A stretch of DNA of 64,000 nt, from positions 1,054,001 through 1,118,000 of the forward strand of contig OOIN01000012.1 in NCBI GenBank assembly GCA_900323505.1, read 5' to 3'. Of the stretch, positions 33,358-42,583 are shown in pieces. The notes beneath the pieces are model-generated. The model searched no databases, had not been told where the DNA came from, and saw only the letters and a program-made list of their open reading frames with translations. This stretch comes from Ustilago trichophora (lineage: Eukaryota; Basidiomycota; Ustilaginomycetes; Ustilaginales; Ustilaginaceae). Position 1 is the stretch's first letter. The number at the start of each line of letters is the position of its first letter. The position numbers and the translations under genes were made by a program.

Positions 33358-34670
33358 ATGAGCGGGTCTCTTGCTGGCCTGTCCCAATACGCTGACTCTG
33401 ATTCGGATGATGGCTCAGCCAATGATGCTGGGCAGGTATGTCCAACATCAGAATCGGCCGAATGTACAGGTCAGGCCCGGGTCGGAAGGAATGATCCACA
33501 AGCAATTCCATCGAGTACAGACTCTTCAAGTCGACGCAAAAGGTGAGCACACCTTCTGATGCGCGGATTTTCTGCTTGTGATAAAGAACGACAACTGAAC
33601 TTGTTTTCTGCCTCTTCTGCATCCGTGTGAAACAGGAAGCTACCACCTCTGGAATTGGAAAGCTTGCACCAAACCGACCAGGCTGGGCCGCCCGTAACGA
33701 GCCAAACTTCAGCTGGTACTGGCACCAAGAAAGTCGCCAGAGGGGACTGGCTCTGCTATTGCTTTGTCGAAGGTATGTCTGCGCAATGTGCTCACAAAAT
33801 TATGCAGGAATAAGGACTGAACAATGTGTCGCGCTCCCAGTTCCCGTGGAGCGATCTTTGAGTAAACTTATACAGGAAAGCCTCAGCTTCCTTCGGACGC
33901 AAATTGGGTCCGACTACAAGCTGCAGGACTTGCGAGTCCCACAGTTGTCTCCTGATGCCAGTGAAGCCGTCTCTTTCGGTGCGACACTAGGATCGTCGGA
34001 AAACAAATTGGAGAGTCTACACATCTCCCTCACTCGACCTTGCACAGTGCGAAGCTACGAACGGGAAGAGTATATCAAGGTTGCTTCGGCAGAGGCGAGA
34101 AGGCTCAAGACCATAGTCGGAAGGTGAGTTGTGCTGCTCTGATTCTCGTATTCGCTCAAAGCAGTGCATCGTAGGCTGATTGTTTCAAAGCACTTTGTGG
34201 TCCCTTTAGCTTCGCCTTCTCTTTCTCGAGGATTGCGCATCTCTCCAATGATGATGGTTCCAGGCACTTTGTAGTACTCGAGGTTGGATCCGGACATGAA
34301 AAGGTAAGCAGATACAAACCGTGACCCGTTGATGGGCTATCACGGTCCGCACCTCAGCTGACCGGCCTCACTCGTCCTCTGTCGCCAACAGTTCCACAAA
34401 CTATCCACAGCTCTGAGCGCTGAGCTTCGGCAGGCATTCAGAGCAAAGTCGTACTACGAAGGAGCTCGATTCCATGCAAGCTTTGCATGTTTGACCATTC
34501 CAGCCGAGCCAAGCTCGACAGAGACTGATGAGGCGCTCGGACCTCGTTTCAGCAAAATCGTTTCCGACACAGAGGCCAAGTGGGGCGCACGACTCCGCAA
34601 GTCTCCCCCCACCTGGGCCACTCGTATTGGCATCCAAGTCGCAAACAGCATCACCTATGTAGATATCTAA
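33358..34670 (+). CDS. USB1: Usb1/Mpn1, U6 snRNA 3' phosphodiesterase (five exons)
   Basis: 2H-family exonuclease that trims the oligo(U) tail of U6 snRNA and leaves a protected 3' end. Exons are 33358-33542, 33636-33772, 33841-34123, 34210-34303 and 34392-34670, joined in phase across introns of 93, 68, 86 and 88 bases with GT-AG ends; the product is 325 residues. The two HxS motifs that define the 2H fold are present: LHISLTR near residue 166 and FHASFACL near 259. The N-terminus SLAGLSQYADSDSDDGS is the usual acidic Usb1 start. The segment SFAFSFSRIAHLSNDDGSRHF, then FVVLEVGSGHEKFHKL, matches the family between the motifs. It is the most intron-rich gene in the window. No single unspliced frame covers it; the model rests on phase and motif continuity. 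Confidence 0.88.
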
Positions 34671-34844
34671 CTCTTCCAAGACAACCCACTGTATACCTGC
34701 CGCAATCCATGCAGGCTGATCCAGAGAATCTTGTGCACATCCACTTCTGACGCGCGGGTCTCAGCAAAACGACTCAAAACTAACACAAATGACTGTCTAA
34801 TTTGTATATGTTTGCAATCTAATGCACAGGAAGACATGAAGCGA

Positions 34845-34947
34845 TCCGAATTAGTTTAGTGGCTATGACGGCGCCTTGTCATTCAATTGACCAGCGTTCT
34901 CCGCGCAGAATACGGCGCAGACCCGGGTTCAATTCCCGGATTCGGAG
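34845..34947 (+). tRNA. tRNA-Asp(GTC) with a 31-base intron
   Basis: The acceptor stem TCCGAAT/ATTCGGA pairs over all 7 base pairs, with discriminator G at 34947. The anticodon stem GCGCC/GGCGC closes a loop TTGTCA-C with anticodon GTC at 34878-34880. The T arm is CCGGG-TTCAATT-CCCGG. The intron at 34882-34912 falls right after position 37, the canonical place. The spliced length is 72 nt, equal to yeast tRNA-Asp. No CCA is encoded, as is normal for nuclear tRNAs. Confidence 0.9.
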
Positions 34948-34952
34948 GATCA

Positions 34953-34962
34953 TTTATTTTTT
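34953..34962 (+). terminator. RNA polymerase III terminator
   Basis: TTTATTTTTT begins six bases after the tRNA-Asp end and includes six T in a row, enough for Pol III termination. Confidence 0.75.
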
Positions 34963-35324
34963 CGGCTTCTTTTTGCTCCTTTGTGTTGAATTCATTTTTT
35001 GTCTCAATCCCTTTTAACACATGCTCAGACAGGATCTTGGTTAGCTTCTGCCAAGTCGATCTCCTCTCACGATATCACCGAGGCGACAGACAGAATTGCC
35101 ACACAATCTCAGGACAGACCGCTTCGAGGACGGATATGGTAACGATGGTGCTGACAAGTATTTATCTGTGCGACAAAGATTATGCGAGAACGAGAATGAA
35201 CGTTGGAAAGTGAAAAAAGTGCAAGAATGTATTAGAGGATCGGCAACACCAACACACTGCAACGTGAATAGTCCACCGACAGAGCATCATTTTTAAGGAT
35301 TTGCGGCAACAAGTTGCAGGAGGA
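34963..35324. other. Spacer between tRNA-Asp and crk1
   Basis: A spacer of about 360 bases that holds the crk1 3' flank. No gene is seen. Confidence 0.55.
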
Positions 35325-38300
35325 TCAGCTTTGCGGCAAGGGCCCGGTCGAGCGTGCTTGCGCGTACAACATCTGGGTCGCCTTGTCGTCGATGGCAGGA
35401 ACATCGATCGATGCTGCGATCGACGAAAAGGGCGGCAGCGTGGTGCCGTGTCCAGCACTTCCAGCAGAGACGTGGAAGATGGGATTGATGTGGTGCTGGT
35501 GTGCATGTGGCTGCGCATGGTTCGGGTTGGGATGGAAGGCGGTTGGCACAGATCCATCGGCTCCTGTGTCGCCTCGATGCGCGCCGCCCTGGTGCAGACT
35601 CTGATGCAACGGGGGCAGCTGGTAGTTGGGGTGATAGCCTGTCGAGGGCGTCACCGGCCCACCGTGAGAGTATGGATGGAAGCGTGGAATGCCGCTAGCG
35701 TGATGCAAGGGAGAAGCCGAACCCTGCCGATGCGCCGAGGCAGAGGAAGCGCGGCTGTTGGCACGGCTCTGACGACTAAGCGACTGACGTGTGCCGACGA
35801 CGTGTGCGGGACCTGGCGAGACGTTGCCCGGCGTGCGCGTGCGTGCCTCTGCGGCAGTCATGTTCTCCATGTTGGTAATGAGCTGGTGATCCAGAGAGCT
35901 GATGGAGCGGGTCTCCTGCGAGCTGCGATGCGATTCGAGCGATGGAGCAAAGCGGCGCTGGTCGAGTAACGAGGGCGCCGAAGCAAGCGAAGAGGATGAG
36001 CTGGCTCGCTGTATGTGATGTCCCTGCGGCATATGCTGCCCGGTTCCCGGCCCAGGATCGCTGTCACCGGTCTGGTAAGATTGCATCGAGGCTCTGCGTG
36101 GGTCGACGGCATCCTCAAAGCTGGACATGGAGTGATCGTCGTCGTGCTCGCGCCTGCGTGCCTTGTTGGATCGGCTGTATCTAGCAGCGCCGACACCCCG
36201 CCATGCCATACTACCCGACACGGCTGGGTTGGCGGCCATGCCGTACTCGGGGCTGAGGCCGTGGATGGGCTGTTGGAGCGGTGATCGCGGAAATTCTCCC
36301 GATGCAAAGCTAGGCATGGACGGCGAAAGCTGCGAGCCAGGCACGGCAGGTTGCTTTCCGCGAGCCTTTTCGCTGGGACTGGGTCGATACGGCTCATCCG
36401 CCTGGATGGTGCCTGCAAGCCATTCGACAGGATCTTTGCTGTTGGAAGAGGCCAACAGCTGATTACGTTTCTGCATGACGGCGCGCGCACGATCTCGAGC
36501 AGCTTTTTGCTGTGCCTCACGCCTGGCCTTTTCAGCCTCTCGCGCCGCCTTTTCAGCCTCCTTCTTGGCTTTCTTGGGATCCAGCTGCTTGGCGGGCGCT
36601 CCATTGGACTGCGCTGTCGCATTGGTATGTTCAGCGGCGATGCGCTGGGCTGGCGTGGGCTCGATCGAGGTTCTGAGCTCTTGCATGGATCCGTTGGTTG
36701 CCATGTTGCTTGGCGCCATGCCGTTGGAGGGCATGCGGGCAGCTGCGGCGTTTCCAACGGCGTACTGGTGGGTCGCGTTGGATGCTCCGCCGCTGCCGCT
36801 TCCTCCTGCGGTGCCGCTGCTGCCGCTGCCTCCAAATACGGACGAGATGTTGAGCCCCCAGGCCTTGCTTCTGCGCCTCTCTTTGTCGCGCGAGCCAATC
36901 GTCTCATTGCTGGCGTTGGAGTCATTCTTCTGAGAGAGATCACCGGATGACGCAGCAGCTGCCATCTGGCTTTGCATTCCGGAACCACTATAGGCGCCGG
37001 AATAAGGCACAAATGCCCCAGATCGAGCGGCTTGCTCGCGCTCGTAGGCTGCAGCGCCATGGTCCTCGTAGCCGCCTCTCTGCACCTGGCCGGAATCTTG
37101 TCGGTATTGACGGTGATACTGCTCGTACTGGTGCGCTTGCAGAGCTTGGCCATGACGATAGTCGGCATGCTTGAGCGTCGATTCGGTGATCTGACCATCG
37201 GATGGGGCCATGGATGCATTACCGAGGACGATAGTTGCATCGGAGGATGGCGCACCTGACGAATCGTGGTGCGCCGAGCTGCTGGTTGCATAGACAGACG
37301 CTGAATCGGGAAAGGCCGGATAGCCCGAAAGCGAGACGTCTCTGGACATGGAAGCGGCGGGAGGCGCCCACTGCACTTCTGCGCCGTCCTCTTGCATGGG
37401 TGAGGCCGGAGAGACGTGCATATTTGCAGCGGCTGGGGGATTTGCGCTGGGAGAGGAGGCATTGGCAGGAGAGCGGCCGCCATTGACTACGAATGAGCCA
37501 TCTGGTTGACGGAGCATGGCCAACGGCTTGAGATTCGAGTCGGCTGCTCCGAACGGTGGCTTGATCGCATGCGATGACAGCGGCGTCGAGTGCGATGGTG
37601 GAACGGGTCGTGATGCGCCCGTGTTGGAGACAAAGGCCTGCTGCGGACGCATGGGAGCAGTGGCACTGACGATCGGTTTTGCTTGTGGTGGTCGCAAACG
37701 AGGAGCTTCCATCTTCATATACTCGTGCTCGAGACAGTCTTTGCTAGTAAGCCTGGCTTTCGGATCGTAACGGAGGAGGTCTTCGATGCAATCGACGAGG
37801 CTTCGTGGGACCCGATCAGAGAACAAGCGCGAGAATTTGACGGGCTTGCGGATGGGGAATTGGAAGCCAACGGCCCTGGCCATGCGAATGCCGCGGTCCC
37901 ACGGACCACCACCGTTGCACCTTTGGCGTGAGTCGTGACCGTAGCTGTGACTTGGGTCGCCGAGCACGTCGCAGATCTGAAGCACCTGGTCGACCTCGCT
38001 GTGGCCGGGGAAAAGGGGTTTGAGATTGACCAGCTCGGCGAGGATGGTGCCAAGTGCCCACATGTCGACAGGATTGCTGTAATCGCGCGATCGGAGAAGC
38101 ACTTCGGGCGCACGGTACCATCGCGTGGAGACATATTCGGTATATGGCGGCTTGCTGAGCGTTTCGCGAGCGAGACCAAAGTCGGCGAGTTTGACAATGA
38201 CAAGCACGTCCTTTTCCGGAGGCATGCCAGATTGAAGGTTGGGATAGTCTGCCAGACCTGTTGTTGTGATGAGCAAGTTTTCGGGCTTCATGTCACGGTG

Positions 38301-38984
38301 AAAGTAGCCGTGCTGGTGAATGTGCTCAAGACCGAGAACGATCTGCTCGTAGATGGACGCAACCAAACCGGCGGCGAGCGGCCGACCCTTTCTCGACTTT
38401 GTGAGTTGGTAGAGATTTCCCTCCATGCATTCAAAGACGAAATGAAGTTCCTTTGTGGTTGGCATGAGGAAGGCATCGTAAAGCGGGATGATATTGGGAT
38501 GGGGAGGTATGGTGAGGAGAGATTTGAGCTCCTTGAGTTTCATGCATTCTTGCCAATTGGGGAAAGGCTTTTTCATCTTTTTGATAGCGACGAGACGCTT
38601 GCCAATGTATTCTGGACGTGTGGTGGGATGTTGCATAGGGGAGAGCATGGTGCCGCTTGGAAGGGGACTCTTCCAATCTGCCAGGCACACTGTGCCGAAG
38701 GAACCGTCACCGACATCCTTGATTACGGTGAAGTCGCGAGGGCCTTCCCTCATCAGTGAGGCGGCCGTTGTTGGCATAGATTGGTCTGGCTGCCGTAGGT
38801 AAGACGAGGCAGTGTTCGAGGTTGAAGCGGATAGAGGCTGAGCTGTATAAGAAGCGGAGGCACCGTCCGGGGCGCCCCTTGGTATGCTGGCGGCCATGTT
38901 GTCGCGCAGACCGTGGTGGTGGTGGACTAGATCGTGGTGCGAAGGGGCGAGGGGTAGGTTTGAGCTAGAAGCAACCTGTGCCAT
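35325..38984 (-). CDS. crk1: Crk1/Ime2-type protein kinase (RCK/MAK family)
   Basis: Ser/Thr kinase related to yeast Ime2 and mammalian MAK/ICK; U. maydis Crk1 links nutrient and cell-cycle cues to filamentation and mating. The product is 1,219 residues in one exon. The kinase domain spans about residues 85-420: glycine loop VGDGSFGTVCL, VAIKKMKK, HRDMKPENLL near 228, DFGLARETL near 266, and the dual-phosphorylation motif TEY in PPYTEYVSTRWYRAPE near 283. A proline-containing insert (LPSGTMLSPMQHPTTRPEYIG) lies between the glycine loop and the catalytic Lys. The C-terminal 800 residues are low-complexity (Ser/Ala/Gln/Pro/His) with a coiled-coil-like EKAAREAEKARREAQQKAA. A 3.6 kb spacer precedes it. 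The symbol rests on domain architecture and the TEY motif. Confidence 0.88.
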   Translation of the reverse strand: MAQVASSSNLPLAPSHHDLVHHHHGLRDNMAASIPRGAPDGASASYTAQPLSASTSNTASSYLRQPDQSMPTTAASLMREGPRDFTVIKDVGDGSFGTVCLADWKSPLPSGTMLSPMQHPTTRPEYIGKRLVAIKKMKKPFPNWQECMKLKELKSLLTIPPHPNIIPLYDAFLMPTTKELHFVFECMEGNLYQLTKSRKGRPLAAGLVASIYEQIVLGLEHIHQHGYFHRDMKPENLLITTTGLADYPNLQSGMPPEKDVLVIVKLADFGLARETLSKPPYTEYVSTRWYRAPEVLLRSRDYSNPVDMWALGTILAELVNLKPLFPGHSEVDQVLQICDVLGDPSHSYGHDSRQRCNGGGPWDRGIRMARAVGFQFPIRKPVKFSRLFSDRVPRSLVDCIEDLLRYDPKARLTSKDCLEHEYMKMEAPRLRPPQAKPIVSATAPMRPQQAFVSNTGASRPVPPSHSTPLSSHAIKPPFGAADSNLKPLAMLRQPDGSFVVNGGRSPANASSPSANPPAAANMHVSPASPMQEDGAEVQWAPPAASMSRDVSLSGYPAFPDSASVYATSSSAHHDSSGAPSSDATIVLGNASMAPSDGQITESTLKHADYRHGQALQAHQYEQYHRQYRQDSGQVQRGGYEDHGAAAYEREQAARSGAFVPYSGAYSGSGMQSQMAAAASSGDLSQKNDSNASNETIGSRDKERRRSKAWGLNISSVFGGSGSSGTAGGSGSGGASNATHQYAVGNAAAARMPSNGMAPSNMATNGSMQELRTSIEPTPAQRIAAEHTNATAQSNGAPAKQLDPKKAKKEAEKAAREAEKARREAQQKAARDRARAVMQKRNQLLASSNSKDPVEWLAGTIQADEPYRPSPSEKARGKQPAVPGSQLSPSMPSFASGEFPRSPLQQPIHGLSPEYGMAANPAVSGSMAWRGVGAARYSRSNKARRREHDDDHSMSSFEDAVDPRRASMQSYQTGDSDPGPGTGQHMPQGHHIQRASSSSSLASAPSLLDQRRFAPSLESHRSSQETRSISSLDHQLITNMENMTAAEARTRTPGNVSPGPAHVVGTRQSLSRQSRANSRASSASAHRQGSASPLHHASGIPRFHPYSHGGPVTPSTGYHPNYQLPPLHQSLHQGGAHRGDTGADGSVPTAFHPNPNHAQPHAHQHHINPIFHVSAGSAGHGTTLPPFSSIAASIDVPAIDDKATQMLYAQARSTGPLPQS

Positions 38985-39441
38985 AGCTTACCGGCTGAGA
39001 CTATGCGAAGGCATGGTTCGAGTGCGAGAGATCAGCTGGAGGAGCGGGGGCCAAGAACAAGACCAAGTGTTTGGCTCAGCTTGTCGATGAGAGAGACGGA
39101 CGGCGGAGAATACGAGATGTGAGAGTGCAAAAATGACAGTGCCGAGTGTCCGACGTGGTTGAGCGCGTAGTGGTGATTACAGAAAGGCGACTCGGAATGG
39201 TCACACGTTTGCTAGATTCGTGTCACAGGATTGGGAAGCCGACGGACGTGCCAAAGACTTGGAAGGTTCGGAAAGCTGGAGACCGGTCCGAGGTTGGCGG
39301 CGCAACCAGCGAATGTAGTGGGTATGTAGTTCGAACTGGTTGCGTATAGGGCGGCAAAGAAAGGCACTTCTAAGAGCAAAGGTTGGAAAGTTAGAGCAGC
39401 CTGGAGTTGACAAGATGAGACTGGTTGAAACTAAGGAGGGA

Positions 39442-39467
39442 GACGACGACGACGACGACGACGACGA
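39442..39467 (+). repeat. (GAC)n microsatellite
   Basis: About 26 bases of perfect GAC repeat, roughly 460 bases upstream of the crk1 start codon. Confidence 0.9.
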
Positions 39468-39872
39468 TGATAAAAGATGTTGATGCTGAAGAGACGACAG
39501 CTTGGGCTGCGTGAGATGATGGTGACTGTCGTGAAAGGATGGGATGCAGAAGGGCGTGGAGAAGACCAAGCGCGAATCTAGTAGATAGTTGAAGTGCAGA
39601 CGCGAGCGACAGAGTCAAACGACTGACTGTGCGATGCAAACTGGCCGGCTGAAAAGGATCAAGGACGTTCGGAAGCGAGTTGCAGGTGCTTGCTTGGGTG
39701 GGAGTGCAAAGATGCCTGCGGTTGCTGTTGAGGAAGAGAAAGGGAAAGGAGAAGAGGGAGAGGTGGAATGTGTGTGTGTTTGTGTGTGTGTGCGTGTGCG
39801 TGTGTGGGAGACCAGGTGGATGTGGATGTCAATTGTGATTGAGTGTGGGTGTTGGCGTGCGATTGCAGCACT

Positions 39873-39896
39873 ACACACACACACACACACACACAC
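39873..39896 (+). repeat. (AC)12 microsatellite
   Basis: Twenty-four bases of AC repeat; a GT-rich stretch lies about 75-100 bases before it (39769-39806), so the two are complementary and could pair in a transcript. Confidence 0.9.
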
Positions 39897-40018
39897 CCCA
39901 TTCTGAGCAACGTTAGCTTGGTGCAGCTCAGAATGCGGGTGCGGCGGCCAAAAAAAAAAAGAAAAAAAAGGTTTTTTTTAAAAAAAGTGCAGAAGGGCGC
40001 TTGTGAGGGTCTGTCTCT

Positions 40019-40020
<2 letters not shown>

Positions 40021-40056
<36 letters not shown>
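40021..40056 (+). repeat. (GCTGTT)6 hexanucleotide repeat
   Basis: Six perfect copies of GCTGTT, 36 bases, intergenic. Confidence 0.95.
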
Positions 40057-40057
<1 letters not shown>

Positions 40058-40472
40058 GTGGTGATGTGCTGTACGGTTTGTAGTTACTCGAAGATGTGAG
40101 CAGTTCCAACCAAGCAAGCCACCAAGCAAGCAGACAGAAGCAAGTATTGCGTTGCGCAAGTCAAGCGGCAGACAGTGGAAGGGGGCGGCGGCAGACTCAA
40201 TCGACGCCTCGAAATGGTGGGTTCAACAAGAGTGAGAGAAATAGCCAAGGTCGCACCAAGCAAGGGGTTCAAGGCAAATCAAGTACAGTAGGGTAGGCCA
40301 AGCTCACCAGTCTGCAGACGCTGAGCCGACGCACGCGAATTCCTGGCTCAAGGAGGCGCCAAACCACAAAAGCAGCGAGCGTATCAGCTGGGAAGCCCAT
40401 AAGAAAGCACGCGTCTGTAAGGCGAGGGGAAAAAGACAGACTAAAAAAAAACACAAAGTGCGCTTGCCCCGC

Positions 40473-40503
40473 TTACAGTACTGTACAGTGCTGTACTGTA
40501 CAT
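40473..40503. repeat. TACAGTACTGTA-type palindromic cluster
   Basis: Within 31 bases the words TACAGTACTGTA and CTGTACTGTA follow each other and overlap as CAGTAC/GTACTG units. It is one of several such clusters in spacers of this window. Confidence 0.8.
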
Positions 40504-41136
40504 TCATACCCTGTCTGAGCCTTCCGTTAAATTGCCGCAACCTTGGGCCGAGCTGCTGAGCACTGTTGCTGTTGCTGCTGTATTTAACGCATTTATTTAT
40601 TAATATTTTTATTTTATTTGCGTTGTATTCCACAGTTGAGAGAAGTGTCTCCAGAAGCAGTCGCAACTGGCGAGAAAGAGAGAGAGAGAGAGCAAGAGAG
40701 GCTGGGGAAAGCATTACTCGACTGCACATGGACTCCGCCGTTCATTTTGTTCAGTTGGGTGTTGGCTACCGGTCTTCCATCATACACACACAGGCTACGT
40801 ACGGAGCAGGAACAGTGAAAAACTCGGTTGCAACAAATTCTTCAACTCTTCCGTCGTCATGTCTACCTGCTCTGATACAGAACCACTTAGGGAACTGCGG
40901 CGGATAATCAACTTCCGAGCCAAGATGCGACCCTGTGGCGAGGCAGGCTTAGGTGAGGTTTTACCATGCATGCGCACAGGCTTGATACATGGACAAAAGA
41001 CCATCCGGTAGGTCAGGGCTGTGGCGAGCATGATTGGCGTCGATGCATTACGGGCGGATCTCGAATTCGACAACGGAGACCTAGCCTGATAGATGGGGCG
41101 CCAGAGCAGAACGAGGATTTCTTGTGGCACATTCGT

Positions 41137-41155
41137 CACACACACACACACACAC
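41137..41155 (+). repeat. (CA)n microsatellite
   Basis: Nineteen bases of CA repeat, adjacent to a TAGTACAGTACA word at 41159. Confidence 0.9.
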
Positions 41156-41297
41156 CTATAGTACAGTACACATACACGCACAGATGGAAGCAATGACATG
41201 TTGACAAGCACGATGATTGATGTGCGCGCTCTGTCATTACCGCGATGCTGCTACCAGCTGCTCGGGTCACCAAATACGGGGATCCTGAGAGCTGCTG

Positions 41298-41317
41298 ATA
41301 CAGTACTGTACTGTACG
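41298..41317. repeat. TACAGTACTGTACTGTAC cluster
   Basis: A perfect TACAGTACTGTA palindrome directly extended by CTGTAC. Intergenic; same word family as 40473-40503. Confidence 0.8.
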
Positions 41318-42583
41318 TTTCAACGTCGCATGCGAGATGCCGAATATCTCACAAAGGAGAACGCCTGTCTCTTCTCTCTATGCAAAGATGGACTGATGCG
41401 CGCGTTTGCCTTACTGCCTGCTTGCGAGACTGGGAGGGGGCTCGCTTGGCCTTCAACATCTTGCGATCGATTGCCATGTGCCAGTGACACCCAAACTCTC
41501 GTCTTGAGGTTAAGTAGTTAAGTAGCCGAGCCGCGCTTTCGGTCGTCTGGAATCGCGCCAACGCGCCCAGAATCCAGCCTCCAGCGTCCTATACACACGC
41601 TTGACACCATTTTCTATCAACATGGCTTGACTAACCACCCGCTCCGTGCAAGCAAATCGCCTCACATTCCTGTCCGTGAGAACAAAAGGAATCGGGACTT
41701 CCAAGACTCTGTGCATCGCGATGCGATCCGATAAGCATGAGATTGTCCACCGTCGATTGTGCTGCCTGTGTCGTCCTGCAAACAAATCGAAAATCCATCT
41801 GGGCTCGATTACTTTGGAAGCGCTGAACGATAGGTGCTGGCAGTCAAATGCAAGCAATCGTCTGACCAAGCCACAGGAGCAAGGGATGTGATATACTGTA
41901 GAAACAGAGCATCATCATTGTCATCACCGATTGATCCGCGCTCTCCGTATACAATCGGGTGATGCAGAAACGATTTCCACCTCCACCTCGTTTCTTGTGC
42001 ACTGATGATGCGCGAGATCCGAATTTTGGGCCGAACAAGCTTGTGGCCTTGCCAAACTGAGAAAAATTGATCCGAAATACCACCGAGGCCTCGCTTTTTC
42101 TCGGCGAGATTTTTTCTTTTTCTTTTAATCAGACTGATGAGCTGACCCATTTTGGACTTTTGTTTTTTTTTTTGGGAGAGAAAGATCTGCACAGCATACC
42201 CGTTCTTGGTTTTTCAGATGTGTGTCCAATGCGCGATCGATATGAAATCACAGACTGCTCTCTCTGGGTTTGCAGCTGAGCACCATTCCAAAGCGTGCCA
42301 ACCTTGTCGTTCTCCTGTGTTGTGGGTTTCTAATGCAAAACCTCTCTCTTGATCGTCGACCATTAATCCATCCTCTTTCGCACGAGCACCATCGCAACGA
42401 TCCGAGCCCGACCTTTTTCTACTGCTGCCACCATCTTGGCGAACGCTCTTGCGCTTGAATCACGAAGCTAAACCCATCAACGCAAACCAGCTCGACCATC
42501 CAGTAGCGCAGCCGAGGGTAATCCCTTGACGCGCACCTACCAACGCATCACAGCCTCTCCATCACGAGGCTACCACCGCCATC

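Larger units (their letters stand above)
38985..42583. other. 3.6 kb repeat-rich spacer between crk1 and PFK1
   Basis: No supported gene. It contains (GAC)n at 39442, GT-rich sequence at about 39769-39806, (AC)12 at 39873, (GCTGTT)6 at 40021, an AG-rich run near 40676, (CA)n at 41137, and three TACAGTACTGTA-type clusters (40473, 41157, 41298). It is the longest gene-free stretch in the window. Confidence 0.6.

Noticed and set aside
35858..37483. 541-codon minus-strand frame inside crk1
   Set aside because: It overlaps the low-complexity C-terminal part of the kinase in another frame; Pro/Arg-rich shadow without conserved motifs.
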